NCBI RefSeq assembly: GCF_963676685.1
Contig: NC_092346.1
Span: 32,315,133-32,379,132 of the forward strand
DNA: 64,000 nt
From: Mytilus edulis
Taxonomy: Eukaryota > Mollusca > Bivalvia > Mytilida > Mytilidae
Reading direction: 5' to 3'
Part shown: in pieces, positions 12,160 to 25,959 of the stretch
Numbering within the stretch: the stretch's first letter is position 1
How the letters are laid out: each line of letters begins with the position of its first letter
Made by a program: the position numbers and the translations under genes
Notes under the pieces: model-generated
Told to the model about the DNA's origin: nothing
Seen by the model: only the letters and a program-made list of their open reading frames with translations
Database searches by the model: none

Positions 12160-14300
12160 AAATATTAGTCAATGTGTTATTGTTAGAATCATGATATTAG
12201 TCAATGTGTTATTGTTACAATCATGATATTAGTCAATGTGTTATTGTTACAATCATAATATTAGTCAATGTGTTATTGTTACAATCATGATATTAGTCAA
12301 TGTGTTATTGTTAGAATCATGATATTAGTCAATGTGTTATTGTTAGAATCATGATATTAGTCAATGTGTTATTGTTACAACCATGATATTAGTTTTTATC
12401 ATATATTTAGTAGTAAATACAGTAGTTTTGAATATATGATAAATAGCCTGCTATTTAATCCATATCGCGCAACATTAATACGCACCCTTTATCGCATGGC
12501 TATCCTTTATCGCACCCCTACTCGGATTTACAATAAGTCAATGTGTTATTGTTAAATCATGATATTATTAGTCAATATGTTATTGTTAGAACCATGATAT
12601 TAGTCAATGTGTTATTGTTTTAATCATGATATTAGTCAAATGTTATTGAAAGATATGTTGTTCGCCATGATATTATTGTTAGACTCATTATTAGTTCATG
12701 TGTAATCGTTAAAAATCATTATTAGTAAATGTTTCATCGTTTTATTGTTAGATTTGTTGTTAAGTAATATATTATTTGTTATAACCATGATTCTAGTCAA
12801 TGTGTTATTGTTAGAATCATAATATTAGTCAATGTGTTATTGTTTTAATCATAATATTAGTCAATGTGTTATTGTTAGAATCATAATATTAGTCAATCTG
12901 TTATTGTTAGAATCATAATATCAGTCAATGTGTTATTGTTACAATCATAATATTAGTCAATGTGTTATTGTTAGAATCATAATATTAGTCAATGTATTAT
13001 TGTTTTAGTCATAATATTAGTCAATTTATTATTGTTAGAATCATAATATTAGTCAATGTGTTGTTGTTAGAATCATAATATTAGTCAATGTTTTATTGTT
13101 AGAATCATAATATTAGTCAATGTGTTATTGTTTTAATCATAATATTAGTCAATGTATTATTGTTAGAATCATAATATTAGTAAATGTGTTGTTGTTAGAA
13201 TCATAATATTAGTCAATGTTTTATTGTTAGAATCATAATATTAGTCAATGTGTTATTGCTAGAATCATGATATTAGTCAATGTGTTATTGTTTTAATCAT
13301 AATATTAGTCAATGTATTATTGTTAAAATCATAATATTAGTCAATGTGTTATTGTTAGAATCATAATATTAGTCAATGTGTTATTGTTAGAATCATAATA
13401 TTAGTCAATGTATTATTGTTAGAATCATGATATTAGTCAATGTGTTATTGTTTTAATCATAATATTAGTCAATCTGTTATTGTTAGAATCATAATATTAG
13501 TCAATGTGTTATTGTTAGAATCATAATAATAGTCAATGTGTTATTGTTAAATCATGATATTATTAGTCAATCTGTTATTGTTAGAATCATAATATTAGTC
13601 AATGTGTTATTGTTAGAATCATAATATTAGTCAATGTGTTATTGTTAGAATCATAATATTAGTCAATGTGTTATTGTTTTAATCATAATATTAGTCAATG
13701 TGTTATTGTTAGAATTATAATATTAGTCAATGTGTTATTGTTAGAATCATAATATTAGTCAATGTGTTATTGTTAGAATCATAATATTAGTCAATGTGTT
13801 ATTGTTAGAATCATAATATTAGTCAATGTGTTATTGTTAGAATCATAATATTAGTCAATGTGTTATTGTTAGAATCATAATATTAGTCAATCTGTTATTG
13901 TTAGAATCATAATATTAGTCAATGTGTTGTTGTTAGAATCATAATATTAGTCAATGTGTTATTGTTAGAATCATAATATTAGTCAATGTGTTATTGTTAG
14001 AATCATAATATTAGTCAATGTGTTATTGTTAGAATCATAATATTAGTCAATATGTTGTTGTTAGAATCATGATATTAGTCAATGTGTTATTGTTAGAATC
14101 ATAATATTAGTCAATGTGTTATTGTTTTAATCATAATATTAGTCAATGTATTATTGTTAGAATCATAATATTAGTCAATATGTTGTTGTTAGAATCATGA
14201 TATTAGTCAATGTGTTATTGTTACAATCATAATATTAGTCAATGTGTTATTGTTAGAATCATAATATAAGTCAATGTGTTATTGTTTTAATCATGATATC
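12160..14300. repeat. 32-bp tandem array, about 60 copies
   Basis: Near-uniform repeat of period 32 bp with words 'gtcaatgtgttattgtt' and 'agaatcataatatta'; a start of one copy at 13741 and the next at 13773 fixes the period. Variants change 'agaatcat' to 'ttaatcat', 'acaatcat' or 'aaatcatg'. A non-repeat interruption lies at about 12395-12535. Since 32 is not a multiple of 3 no long frame survives. There are no unique spacers, so this is not a CRISPR-type array. Confidence 0.95.
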
Positions 14301-16135
14301 ATTGACATATATATTGTTCGACATCATATTATTGTTAGACTCGTTATTGATCCACGTGTTATTAGTTCATGTGTTATGGTTGAAATCATGATTAGTAATA
14401 GTTTTATCGTGTTATTGTTAGATGTGTCATTAGTCATTATGTTATTGTTAAAATCGTGATATTAGTCGATGTGTTATTGATAGAATGATAATGTTCTTCA
14501 TACCGTTTTTGTTAAAATCATGATAAGTCATTATGTTAGTATTTGAATCAAGATAAGGTTATCATTTTGTCCCTGTGATAGTTATAGCTTCTTGATGTTT
14601 GTTCCGTTAAAGTATTTGTTGTGTTACTTAATATGTTATGAATTCGTATTCCATGTATCATTTGTCATTTTTTGTTGTTGCTCATAGTATTTCATTTCAT
14701 TACATTTTGTACTATGAATTAATATGATTATCAAATTTCAATTATCGGTAAACATTTTGTTCAAGTTAGTATCAGTGGTTATCGGATTTATCATTAGTCA
14801 TTGGGTAACTGGAAGACAAATAGATAGTTGTCGCGTTTTTGTGACTATTCTGTAGTTGTTAGTACATCGATTGTCATTACACTTTGTTGTCAAATTAGTC
14901 ATTTTGTTATTGTCAAATTATTCGTTTTGTTATTGTCAAATTCGTCGTTTTGTTATTGTCAGATTTGTAACGCGCGGCAAAATGCAAGATGGCTCGTTAT
15001 TCATGTTCTTATTAACAAATGTATATTGGTATAACCATATAATCGATCATTAATTATAAGTTGTTGGTAGATTATCGCCAGCCATTTTATATATCTATCA
15101 ATTATTTCACATTCAACACACTGGTCAAAGCGTTATTTTAAAGTTATCAAAAAATAGTTGACCATTATAGATGAGGAAAGATTCATCGGTCATTGTCAGA
15201 CTTGCTATTGATACTTATATATCAGATTTAGAATTAACGATGTGTTAACTACGGTTAAAATAATGGTATTTTCATATTATCGAATTACTTATAACCTGTT
15301 TTAGTTTTGTAACGTTATAATCATTATCAGCAAGGTTAAGATGTTACTTTTAGATCTAGCGTTGGCCATTCTGTTATTGTCATATTCATAACTGATTATA
15401 GCCTTATTATCACATTTTTGTTACTGATTATCGTCCTTGTTGTCAGAATTGTCAGTTTTCTTTATGTTATTGTTAGATTTATACTTAAGTATTTATCGTG
15501 GGTTAGTGTAATACTGGCAGGTATATCGTTCGTCAATATACTTGTATTAATGTCAGAATAAGAACTGGACATAATGCGTTTGTCCGATTAATAATCCCTC
15601 ACTATATTGTTGTTAAATTTATTTTGATATGGCACATACATTGTTGGTCAAATTTTTGTTGTCAGATATATCGCTGGCCTAAATGTGCTATTGTCAGATT
15701 TGTAGCAGGTTATTGTACTTCTATCAGAATTATAACCACTTTTTCATGCTAATTGATTACTAGTATATATTCTTTTGTATTTTGATACGTCCTTTATCAG
15801 TTGTGGGTTCGTACTTTTATTAGATATATCGATCATTGACTATTTTAAAGTATGTTTAATATCAGTCATTATCGCATTGACATATTTAAGTTAGTCATTG
15901 TGTTAATGGCAGCTTTACGTTAGTCATTGTGTGAATTCTCTAGGTTTGTCATTGTGTTAATGTCAGAATTAAGTTGGTCATTGTGTTAATGTCAGAATTA
16001 AGTTGGTCATTGTGTTAATGTCAGATTTGAAATGATAATTGTATCAATGTTTTGAGATGCTCATGGCGATATGGCAGCTTTAAGTTGTTCATTGTGTTAA
16101 TGTTTTAAGTTTGTCATTATGTTAATGATAAACCT
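14301..16135. repeat. Decayed tandem repeats, period about 29-32 bp
   Basis: A degenerate continuation of the array. 'ttttgttattgtcaaatt' recurs between about 14900 and 14965, and 'aagttggtcattgtgttaa' + 'tgtcagaatt' recurs exactly 29 bp apart at 15961/15990. Isolated words (gttattgtcagattt) are scattered throughout. No gene is seen. Confidence 0.7.
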
Positions 16136-16179
16136 TTCTGATTGACATATAGTTGCATTTTGTTTTTGACTGCTTCCGT

Positions 16180-17140
16180 TTACAACTGCACCATTGTTCT
16201 GTTTGCGACTGTTGCATTGCCCGTTGTTTAATAGCAGCTTTAATGTTGCTCATTGTGTTGTTTGCAGCTGTGGCATTGCCCATTTTTTGTTGGCTGCATT
16301 ATCATTTATCATAGTGCTTTTTGCATTTGTATCTCTACTCATTGTGTGTCGGGAAATTGATCACTGCTTATTGGGTTGTTTGCAGCTGTTCCATTGCTCA
16401 TTTTGTGTAGGCAGCATTTTAGTTGTTCATTGTGTTGTTTGCAGCTGTACTGTTGTGTAATGGCAGCTTTTACGTTGCTCATTGTCTTTGCACCTTCACC
16501 ATTGTTCATGTTACGTTGGCATAATTATCTTTGCTTATGTTTTGCAGCTGTATCATTGCTCTTGCTTATCATATTAAATGCATGTGTTCCGTTGTTTGTA
16601 TTCACAGCTTCATCATTATTCTTTGTTTTGTGTGTAGCAGTGCCATTACTCGTTTTGTATAGGTCGTTAATTGTTTCATTGTTCGTTTCGTGTTCGCAGC
16701 TATACCATTGTTTATTGTTTTGTTTGCAATGCCCTATTGCTCATTTGGTGTTAGCAGCATAATCATTGTGTTGTTAACAGCTATATATATCATTTCCCAT
16801 TTGTTGGTGTCTATATTATTGATCGTCGTACATTGTGTTGTTTGCAGCTATATATATATATATATATATACCATTGCTAATTTTGAATTGGCAGTATTGT
16901 CATAGCTAATTGTGTTGTTTCCAGCTTTACCATTACTCACTTTGTGTTGTTAGATTTTTTATTGTTCGTTTTGTTGTGCCTGATCTTCCATCGATCATTT
17001 TATTTTGGCAGCCTTATCATTGTGCAATGTGTTGTATGCAGCTGTGTCAATTCTGATTATGTAATGGCAGCTTTACCATTGTTCAATGTGTCGTTTGCAG
17101 TTGTCAGCTGTTTCAAATCTCATCTTGTTTGAGACATCAA
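16180..17140. repeat. Degenerate repeat with 'cattgtgttgtttgcagct' motif
   Basis: About 1 kb in which 'cattgtgttgtttgcagct' and 'ggcagctttaccattgctca' recur at irregular spacing, with a short TA microsatellite at about 16850-16870. The open frames here are by-products of a T-rich repeat with few stops and have no recognisable domains. Related to the neighbouring arrays by the shared 'cattgtgtt' word. Confidence 0.65.
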
Positions 17141-17261
17141 TATAGTTGATCATTGTGTTGTTGGTAACTACAACAATGTTAATTGCTTGATAGCTGATTA
17201 TTGGTTCGTTTATCTGCTATAATATTGTTCGTTGTGCTTTTTTGCAATTTTTCATTGCAAA

Positions 17262-17550
17262 TGATAAATAAAGGCAACAGTAGTATACCAACGTTAAATA
17301 GTCATAAATCGATTGAGAGAAAACAAATCCGGGTTCCAAGCTAAAATAGAGGGAAACGCATCAACTATAAGAGGAAAACAACGAAACAACAGAAACATTG
17401 AAATGCAACAACAAACAAACGACAATGCAAAACACACAGACACGAACTATAAGATAACAAATGTCATTTTCCTGACTTGGTACAGGACATTTTTATAACA
17501 AAATGGTGGTTTAAACCTCGTTGTGTTGCTAGCCCAACCTGGCGCTTTTA
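17262..17550 (+). repeat. Dispersed repeat family F, copy 1
   Basis: A mid-repetitive element with 'ggcaacagtagtatacc', 'cataaatcgattga', 'acaaatccgggtt', 'aacaacgaaacaacagaaac' and 'aacgaactataagataaca' in order. The same ordered words occur at about 22198-22480. No coding potential. Superfamily not recognised. Confidence 0.8.
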
Positions 17551-18074
17551 TGGCAGTGTTAAATATACCACTAAAATGACAGCATTACATGACAGGATTA
17601 CAGTACAAATAAATGCAAAAACAATCAGGACAGAATAATACACAAATAAACAATATAATAGAACATTTCGACATGGTCCACAGAATAATAAGGAATACGC
17701 AAAACAACCTAGGACAGCACACAAATAACTGAACCACGAACTGTCCGTCATACATCTGTATCAACACCACAAAAGTGACCTTACATGATATTTAAAAAAA
17801 AGGAAAGGATATAAATCAAGATTAGGTTTGTAATTATGTTATTTGATGTATTTTATAACAATCGCAATGTACAAGAATATTTAATATAGAATTGTGTTAG
17901 TAATAAGTTAATTAACTGTATTAAATAGCTATGTTCGTATTTTTTCTAAATCAAACTGTAAAACAAATAACACCTTTATCATATATGCATGGCTCGTTGT
18001 TCTTTTTTTTTATATAATTATAGTCGTGCTCATTGAGACGTCATTATGTTTCTAGCAAATATAACAAACATATC

Positions 18075-18240
18075 AAACTAATTTTGCTGGTTTAGTGTAC
18101 CATTATCTACCTTAGGAAATGTCTGTATCAAGCCAGAACTATGACAGTTATTTTACATTAGTTTGATGAGTTTGAAAATTTGATTTTGCAAGTTGATGAG
18201 GATCTTTCATTTTTGAATTTTCCTTAGAGTTTGGTATTTT
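18075..18240 (+). repeat. Dispersed repeat family G, copy 1 (decayed)
   Basis: Matches in order the element at 46325-46515: 'taccatt..ctac', 'aatg.ctgta.caag.cag', 'atgacagtt', 'gatttt.c', 'gagtt.ggtatttttg'. It runs directly into the 49-bp array that follows. Function unknown. Confidence 0.55.
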
Positions 18241-18590
18241 TGTTATTTACTTTTGTTAGTAGTTCTATGATTGGTCGTTGTGTTATTTTTGTTATTTACT
18301 CTTGTTAGTAGTTCTATGATTGGTCGTTGTGTTATTTTTGTTATTTACTTTTGTTAGAAGTTCTATGATTGGTCGTTGTGTTATTTTTGTTATTTACTCT
18401 TGTTAGTAGTTCTATGATTGGTCGTTGTGTTATTTTTGTTATTTAGTTTTGTTAGTAGTTCTATGATTGGTCGTTTTGTTATTTTTGTTATTTTACTCTT
18501 GTTAGTAGTTCTATGATTGGTCGTTGTGTTATTTTTGTTATTTACTTTTGTTAGTAGTTCTATGATTGGTCGTTGTGTTGAGTTTGCTGC
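18225..18590. repeat. 49-bp tandem array, about 7 copies
   Basis: Unit contains 'ttctatgattggtcgttgtg', 'ttatttttgttatttac' and 'ttttgttagtag'; the word 'agttctatga' recurs at 18261 and 18310. Copies are nearly identical, so the array is young compared with its surroundings. Its first copy overlaps the tail of the family G element. Confidence 0.9.
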
Positions 18591-21500
18591 ATCATTGAAG
18601 TGTTATTACTGCTCACAATTTCTTTTGCGTGTTGTTCTATCCTCCTTGGTGCAACATTTCCTAATAAAGTGTTGTCAGTTTTGTATTCACTGAAATCATG
18701 CATTGTATATTCGGTTTTTAGGGTACGGTGCATCTTTGAACGTTACTCGTCTGATATACAAATCGACTCCTTCTGTTTTAGAAGGTTAGTTATCATTCAT
18801 CTTTTATTTTTCGACGTATCTTTGCTTATTGTATTGTTAGCAAATTTGTCTTTGTTCGTTTGATATTTTGGCAGATTCTGTTTTGTTCGCTGAGTAATTA
18901 GCAGATTTATCTTTCTTCAGTAAGTTGTTAGCAGATTAATCACTGCTTCAATGATATTGGCAGAACTACGCGAGTTCATTGTTCATTGTGTTGCTTGTAT
19001 GTTCACACATTAACCGTTGTTTTAAGGAGTTATCCATATAAAGATAGGATGATGTGGTATGATAGTCCATATGACAACTATCCACTTGGGTTATACAGTG
19101 CACTCTACAAGATAACAACACCACGCACAAACAGCCATTTTGACACAACTATCCACCATTTTGTTCCTTTCTTGCCGATTGTTTTTTTTTTTACGAAATA
19201 ATGAAATGAATAAAAGGAAAATGTGTTTGTTAAAGGGCCAATTGAAGGCGCAGCATTTTCTCATTGGTGTCCTTCTGTCCTTGTGTTCTGTTCTTTGGTC
19301 GGGTTGTTGTCTCTTTTATACATTCCCTGTTTCTGTTCTCATTTTTATTGGACTGCAAAAAGAATCGTACATTATATTAGAAGATTCAATAACTGGTTTT
19401 TTTTTTTTTTTTTGTAGAACCATTGTTTTCACGTTGCCATTAAAACATAATCTAAGCTTACGGATCCCGAGCAAATTTGCCATTTCTTGTGTTGCTATGC
19501 ATATAGATCCGTTTTCTTTACATTTTTCCTCTTGTCATAGGCGGAGTGTATTTCATTGCTTTCAAATAGTTGAAATGATTTTAGTTTGATTAATTTATTT
19601 ACACAATCATAAAAAATACTTTTATTTGAAGGGTGGACGTAACTTGGAGCAAAACCTCTGTTATCCAGGGCCGGTTTTTGATAGTGTGCTGATCGTCATT
19701 GGATATTTTTGTAGACTTCAATGATTCATATATTTATCAACCAAATTATACGGCATTGGAAGACTAGAATTCCTCAAACTAAATCAACAAATAAGACATA
19801 AGACAAGAAATGCAAAAGCAAACTAATAAATAATGAACAGAAAGATTGCGAAATAACAACCTCAGGTTCTTGTGAGACAAACTTCGCTTACTGAGACCAA
19901 TCCGTCCACTTTATCAAAACTTCCCTATCAAACTAAGAACTTTGTCATGGCAATTAATTGGAAGTTATTATTGGCTATTTTGATGTTTCTATATTATTTA
20001 AGCGGCTTTGACTTGTTCTTTCGCATTTGCTATAGCCCGCAGATTTTCTGTAGCACTATAGGTAGAGCTAATATGTATACTCAAAATTTGTTTTTAACGG
20101 GCCTATTGTCCAACTGGGAGCTCTATATCTTGCTATCGTATTAAATCTTTAGATACGCGCTTTCTTGTTCGTCTTTACCTAAGCTTTGGTTGATATGAGG
20201 TCAGGCTTGTGCCTCGGTCTAAAATGAGGTCGTCTACTAGAATTGGTTTAGTTTTTTATGGACCAACGTTTTCAGCTATAGTCAGTGATGCCAGTGATGT
20301 TGCTTCGCATCACACACAAGTCAGCTCCTTCTGTTCTGAAATTCAAGTTTTTAGCATAAAAAATAGATACATTTTGTGACCTGTTTTATTTATCTATTTA
20401 AGAAAATATTTATCTAATAAATTATTTATTTATTTATTGTCTTTTTTCATTCTTTTTTTTTCTTCTACTTTTTTTCAATTTTCTTGCTTTTTAACTAATT
20501 GTTTATATAATTATTCATTTAGTTATTTTTATTAATTTATTTCACTTTCTTTAACTAATTCTTTATATATCTATTTAGAAATTTATATATTTATTTATTT
20601 ATTTTCATTTTGATGTTCAGTGGTTTGGTCCTAGACATTCTTGTATCATAAATTTTTGGACGTTAGCGTTAAACAATAAATTATCTTTGTTCAATATGTT
20701 GTAACCTCCGTTTAATTTAGACATCAAAGTGTCGTCTGTTCAATGGTGTTCAATTCTTAAACGTCAACAAATCTTTTTTTCAAATCTAAACCTTTTTTAA
20801 TTTGATGACGTGTATCATAAGTATTTAATTTAATCAGATAACTTGGAGTGATAAAAGAAACAAGAAAAGGACCGATTCAAATCGGAGGTTTATAAATACT
20901 ACTTTGAATTTTGATATTTGGTCGGTTATAGTGTACAGTGGGTGCAGACGGGCTATAAAAATACCTAGGCGTTTATAATTAGTTATGCTGCATGGCGATG
21001 ACTGAATGTGCTTAGCACCATTTTTAATTTTCAATGCAAATGACCACTTTCATAAAGAGATGTTTATCATATAACGATATGCGATAAGGTGTATCATTTT
21101 CAAAGCTTCGATTTAAAACGTTATTAACGAAAGGTTTTAATTTTCACTGCTTCGGGTCCTTTTTTTTTTAATTATTTGATCAAATCTATAATGAGTTTTT
21201 GGGAAATAAAGTTTGTATATGATTTTGATAAGGGAGATCAATCATCGACGCTTGTTTTGGTTCTTTGAGATGGGTACCGAAAGTAAAGTAAATAAACATT
21301 TGGGACTGATCTACTCAGTAATCTAAGGCCAAACGTGTGGTTTTCTTGGTTTTGCATCAGGTTTTTAATGATCTCCAAAAAGGAAAAAAAAGGAAATTGA
21401 GTAAAAGTAAAATGCAGGGTTTTTTAAGAACATATTTGAAATTTAGTGATATGTTTATGTCCTGGACTGATTTTAAAGTGCACGAAAAAGGAAAAATAAC

Positions 21501-22197
21501 AAAAATACCGAACCTCAAGGAAATCCAAATCTGAAAGTCCCTTATCAAATGGTAAAATCCATAGCTCAAACAGTCAAACGAAATATGGAAAAAACCTCAT
21601 ATTCCTGACTTGATATGTAGAAACTTTTAGATTAAAACTGGTTTTATAGCTAGCTAAACCTCTCACTTCTATGACATTCGCTTAAGGTAGATCATAAGTA
21701 TATACTTTTGGAGACCGATTTTTCGTATAATTATCAAAAATGAAGATTTTAATAAAGGCTTTTTTTCTCAAAAATATGATAAAAAAGAATGAGTCGCCGC
21801 GCTATTTTTCAAGCTTATGAGTCGTTGAAAATTGCCTAAATTTGGTTAGATTGTTCATGTAAAAACCCATTTATGTGCATAAAAAATTGAATGATGTCGT
21901 CAGAACTGTTCGCTATTGACGACAAAATATTACGGAATCGTCTGCAAAGTCCAGCAATGTCGGACATATATAAATAAGTTCTGTAAAACCCGTTTCTCGA
22001 TCACGTCCAATTTTATTCAAATTGATTTAACATAACTCGTAAACAAAACTAAACAAAAAACTGAAGTATTTCATATAGGTAAACACGTAGACCTGGTGTC
22101 TATATCACTTTCATCCGTTTTAGTAAAGTTACTTACTAAAGAGTATATAATTTACTTATGTTAATACTCGCTGATCATTTATAGGGCTGGAAATGTA
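18591..22197. other. AT-rich gene desert, no gene seen
   Basis: About 3.6 kb without a supportable gene. It contains a short C-family scrap near 19040, a poly-T run near 19400, a low-complexity 'atttattt' tract at about 20390-20620, and a stretch at about 21690-22010 that reads like a dispersed repeat. The open frames (up to 149 codons at 19140-19589) show no domain, no splice context and a composition typical of T-rich non-coding DNA. Confidence 0.55.
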
Positions 22198-22480
22198 CTA
22201 TTAATAAAAGCAACAGTAGTATACCGCGGTTCGAAAGTCATAAATCGATTGAAAGAAAAAACAAATCCGGGTTACAAACGGCTTAAACCGAGAGAAACAC
22301 ATCAAATATAAGATGAAAATAACGAAACAACAGAAACACTGAAGTGCACAAAAAACAAACGATAATGCAACATACACAGAAACGAACTATAAGATAACAA
22401 CTGCTCTTTTCCTTGATATAGGACATTTTAAGAAAAAAATGTTGGGTTGAACCTAGTTTTGTGGCTAGCTCGAACTTTTA
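22198..22480 (+). repeat. Dispersed repeat family F, copy 2
   Basis: Same ordered words as 17262-17550 ('gcaacagtagtataccg', 'cataaatcgattga', 'caaatccgggtt', 'aacgaactataagataaca'), clearly diverged from that copy. Non-coding. Confidence 0.8.
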
Positions 22481-22855
22481 TGAAAACTGATCAATTTATT
22501 TAATGTTATTGATAGACATCATCAGTATAGGTCCATAGAAACAGAACAATATAGAAACAATTTCCAGTTTAACACAGATAGTTCACTGATAGAGCTGCGA
22601 TGAGGTGGAAGATATACATCATGTTTTTCTTCATTGTCATTTCAATGAACAATCAGCAGAACGAAAAGATATTTTTAGAGAACTTATAAATAGAATGATA
22701 ATAATAAATAATTTTGACGCAAGTTGTCCCGATACACAAAATCTAAAACTCTTAACCCGAAATAAAACCCTTCTTATAGGCTAGCTGTCTCTGATTTTAT
22801 AAATCAATTATTCACGTCATTCGGACTTTGGTAGATATTTGTGTCATTGCAATTA

Positions 22856-22987
22856 CTGTAAAATCAACCTTTTTTCGCGATTAGAAATATAACGCGCATA
22901 TAAATCGTCGCGAAAATGTCAAATTGCTGCTGTAGAAAGGTCTTAACGCAAAATAAAATAAACGCGAAATAAGTTGATTTACATGTA
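22856..22987. mobile_element. Small MITE with TGTAAATCAAC-type inverted ends
   Basis: Left end 'tgtaaaatcaacc' + 'ttttttcgcga' is mirrored on the right by 'ttcgcg'-containing 'cgcgaaataagttgattta' + 'ca'. The interior carries further CG-containing words (ataacgcgca). About 130 bp, non-coding. The superfamily is uncertain. Confidence 0.65.
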
Positions 22988-22989
22988 TA

Positions 22990-25250
22990 CCACATCTCCT
23001 TATTTTTATTTATGTTCACATCTGTGTACCAAAAGTTTATTTTTTCTCATATATATCTTATAGTTTTGTTTGTTTTTTGTTTGTTTGTGTGTTTTCTTGT
23101 TTATGTTTCTATTTCGTTGTCTTCGTGTCTTTGTAGCCTTGGCCAATGTAGGGGTGAATGTAGGAGAATAAATAAATAGAATTGTTTTTCTTTTTTCTAT
23201 ATGTGTACATAATTATGAAGTGTAATGTATTGAATAAATAAAGAAATCTTATGTTTTAATACACAAAAAAATAGTTCTACACAATGTTGAACGGTTTGCT
23301 CTACTGTCAGTAAGTTGGGCTTAGACTATACATAGAAAAATATGAAAAAAACACTTTATAAATTTCATGCGTCCGAAGTGCCTTTTTTACATTTACCTTC
23401 AAAGCTGAATAGTTGAAAGCTCAGCTAAATAAATAAACATATATATACATGTTATAGAAATATATTATATGTATATAGAATGAATTTTAGGTTTATATTG
23501 ATAATAAAGAAAAATACAATTAAATATAATATATATTTTTCATCGCGTATGTTTCATAAAAATGTTTTATTTTATAATAAAAATTGTAAGCACGTTTCTG
23601 TCATGAACTTTAAATATATTAACTGATTTTAATTCAATAGAAGACAAAGTTACCTCAGGAACAAAGGAAAGAATTTACAATTTACATTTTTGGTATTTTA
23701 TATTAAAATAAATATTTTATTGGGAACATTTGTATGCTTTAATCCTCCCAACAATATCCTGTTTGTTCGGTATTATTCTGTTACAAGAAAATTTACTTTG
23801 CGAATTGTCACTCATAATTATCTTGTAACCCTTCTCTTATTTTCATTCCTATGTGCGTGTGTGTTGCATCCTATTAGATTTTTTCCTTCAGAAATTCACT
23901 TTGTATTTTGTTTCCGATCTTGTTTCATTTTAAGGAACAAAAGTGATTACAGGTCCGTGGTTGGTGTTTAAAGTAATAAGAATACATTTGTCATGGAAAA
24001 AATATGTTGACCAAAAACGGATCATCGCTATATTGATTCTTTCGAATTTTTAGGAAACGAATTACTGAGATATTTCTTCTGAATATCGTATTTTCTTGCC
24101 TTTTTTTTTTTAGCAACAACAAAAAGTAACATATGCCATGAATTTTATTCCCTAAATTTGCTAATTAAATCTTCTAGGCTATATTTATTTTCAGTAATCT
24201 GTCAAATAGGCTCAAATCACTTAGAACAATTCGCAGACGCCTTTTTGCAGTTGGATTTGAAGGAACCAAATTTTTCGGTTTGATGAAGTTTAATTATCTC
24301 TCTATATTAGAAGCTATAATTTCCCAGCTTCAGCTTGTTACCGATACAATTAAATTATATCTTTGAATGTAAAACACATCAAAACTTGACAACATACATG
24401 TGAACATTTTTACAGTCGAGTGAGCTCGCTCGGAGATGGAATATTAACTTGACATGTCCTTGTCCACGAGAACAAGACATACTTCTGCAAAATACTAGGT
24501 CCATTTTCTTCGTCTTGATTTGCAATTTTACAAATTGCTACGAAGAATAGATAAAAAATTAGCGCCCATGGTCAATATGTTAATTTTAAGCAAAAATTAA
24601 AAGACTTGTCTGATGAAATTAACGACATTCTGAGGTACATGACAGCTGTATCGTATTTTAATGCATTAAAATGTTGCGCTTTTTTTTGTTTTTTTCAGAT
24701 TTTATTTATTTTTGAACATTTTATAAATTATTACTCCGTTATCGAAAATTAAATTAAATTTTTTTAAGTGTTGTCATTACCATCCCATTAAATAATTTAA
24801 CTTATTGCAAACCTGTTACGAAAGTTCAAATTTGAGAATTAAAAAATGCCTGATATTCAACATAAAAGATAATTTAATTATAAAATGAGATAAAATATTT
24901 GGTCGTGGTCGCTTTTGACATGGGAGTCACCGATAATGTCCTTGTTAGAGGGATCTTTGCAGGAAATTACAGATACATCTCTGATAAGAACACGACAAAG
25001 TGTTGATAACAATTTGAAGCAAGAAATTAAAGGGTCACAAAATGTCATCCTGCCTCAGAAAATTGCCTCCGTGTAATATTTATGTTGCACTGGCTGATAG
25101 CCATGGACATTATTTCTGTTGCATTACATATTGGTCATGGACAATAGACAAAGGGAGATAACACACTTGTAATATCGTGGACGTTACTGTTGATAGATAC
25201 GCTGGAGTTGTCTTTGATAGGTTTTAAAAATATCATTTCTTCTATTAAAA
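22990..25250. other. AT-rich spacer, no gene seen
   Basis: About 2.3 kb of AT-rich sequence with T-runs and no recognisable coding exon, RNA gene or repeat family. The 93-codon open frame at 23690 has no domain and a composition like its surroundings. Confidence 0.5.
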
Positions 25251-25339
25251 TGATAAAAGATACTATAGCTGAAGTAGTAAGTACTTCGGCACTGACATGA
25301 TTTTAACAAACCTTTCTAAAATTGTCCATTAATGCAAAA

Positions 25340-25790
25340 TTTTGAATTTATAAGAAACTAAGGTAGATAAGTTTTGATATATTTTATAGGTCCCTCTTTG
25401 GTCATATAGCTCTTCAAATGTTTATGTTATTATATATTCATGGCTTTCAAATATTCGGCTTTCAGCATTCCTGATGAAAGTAAATCAACAAAAGCGCATG
25501 GATGTATTAGAAGCTTATATATGAATATACCATTATATGGAACATTTCAGTTTGATATTAGACAAGTGATGGTTTCCTTTAAAATAGTGTAAGATAATCT
25601 AAGGAAATAGAAGTTTCTCAGATACGGGGCTCAGATACTTCACAAAAATGAATTTAATGCATTTAGGTCCTATTTGGTTATATAATAGCTTCAACTGTTT
25701 ATGCTTTATACATTCATGGCTTTCAAGTATTCGATTTTGAGCGTTCCTTGATGAAGGTAAATTCAGAAAAGCACTTTGGACGCATGCACT
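25340..25790. repeat. Dispersed repeat family H, two diverged direct copies
   Basis: Copy 1 (about 25375-25520) and copy 2 (about 25665-25790) share in order 'taggtcc', 'tttggt.atat', 'agct.tca', 'ttcatggctttcaa', 'tattcg', 'gatgaa.gtaaat' and 'aaaagc'. Clearly diverged from each other. No gene; the 94-codon minus-strand frame is a shadow. Confidence 0.6.
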
Positions 25791-25959
25791 GTCTAACGTA
25801 TTATTTAAAAAAAATAAAATGAAAAAATGTTTATAAGATCTGAGAAAACTTGCTGTAACTAAGCATGTTTTATATTTGTACATTCTATATGTGTATTTCC
25901 AAAGTTACTCTTTAAATCAGTGGTTGTATTTGTTTCTGTCTCTTTTATCTGTTTTTCGT

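Noticed and set aside
12160..14300. Regular 32-bp repeats that could look like a CRISPR array
   Set aside because: Units are head-to-tail without unique spacers, in a eukaryotic spliced-gene context.
16194..17132. Series of Cys/Val/Leu-rich frames resembling membrane proteins
   Set aside because: They follow the repeated 'cattgtgttgtttgcagct' motif; hydrophobicity comes from T-rich repeat composition.
19140..19589. 149-codon open frame with poly-Phe
   Set aside because: T-rich low-complexity sequence with a long poly-T run; no domain, splice context or conservation signal.
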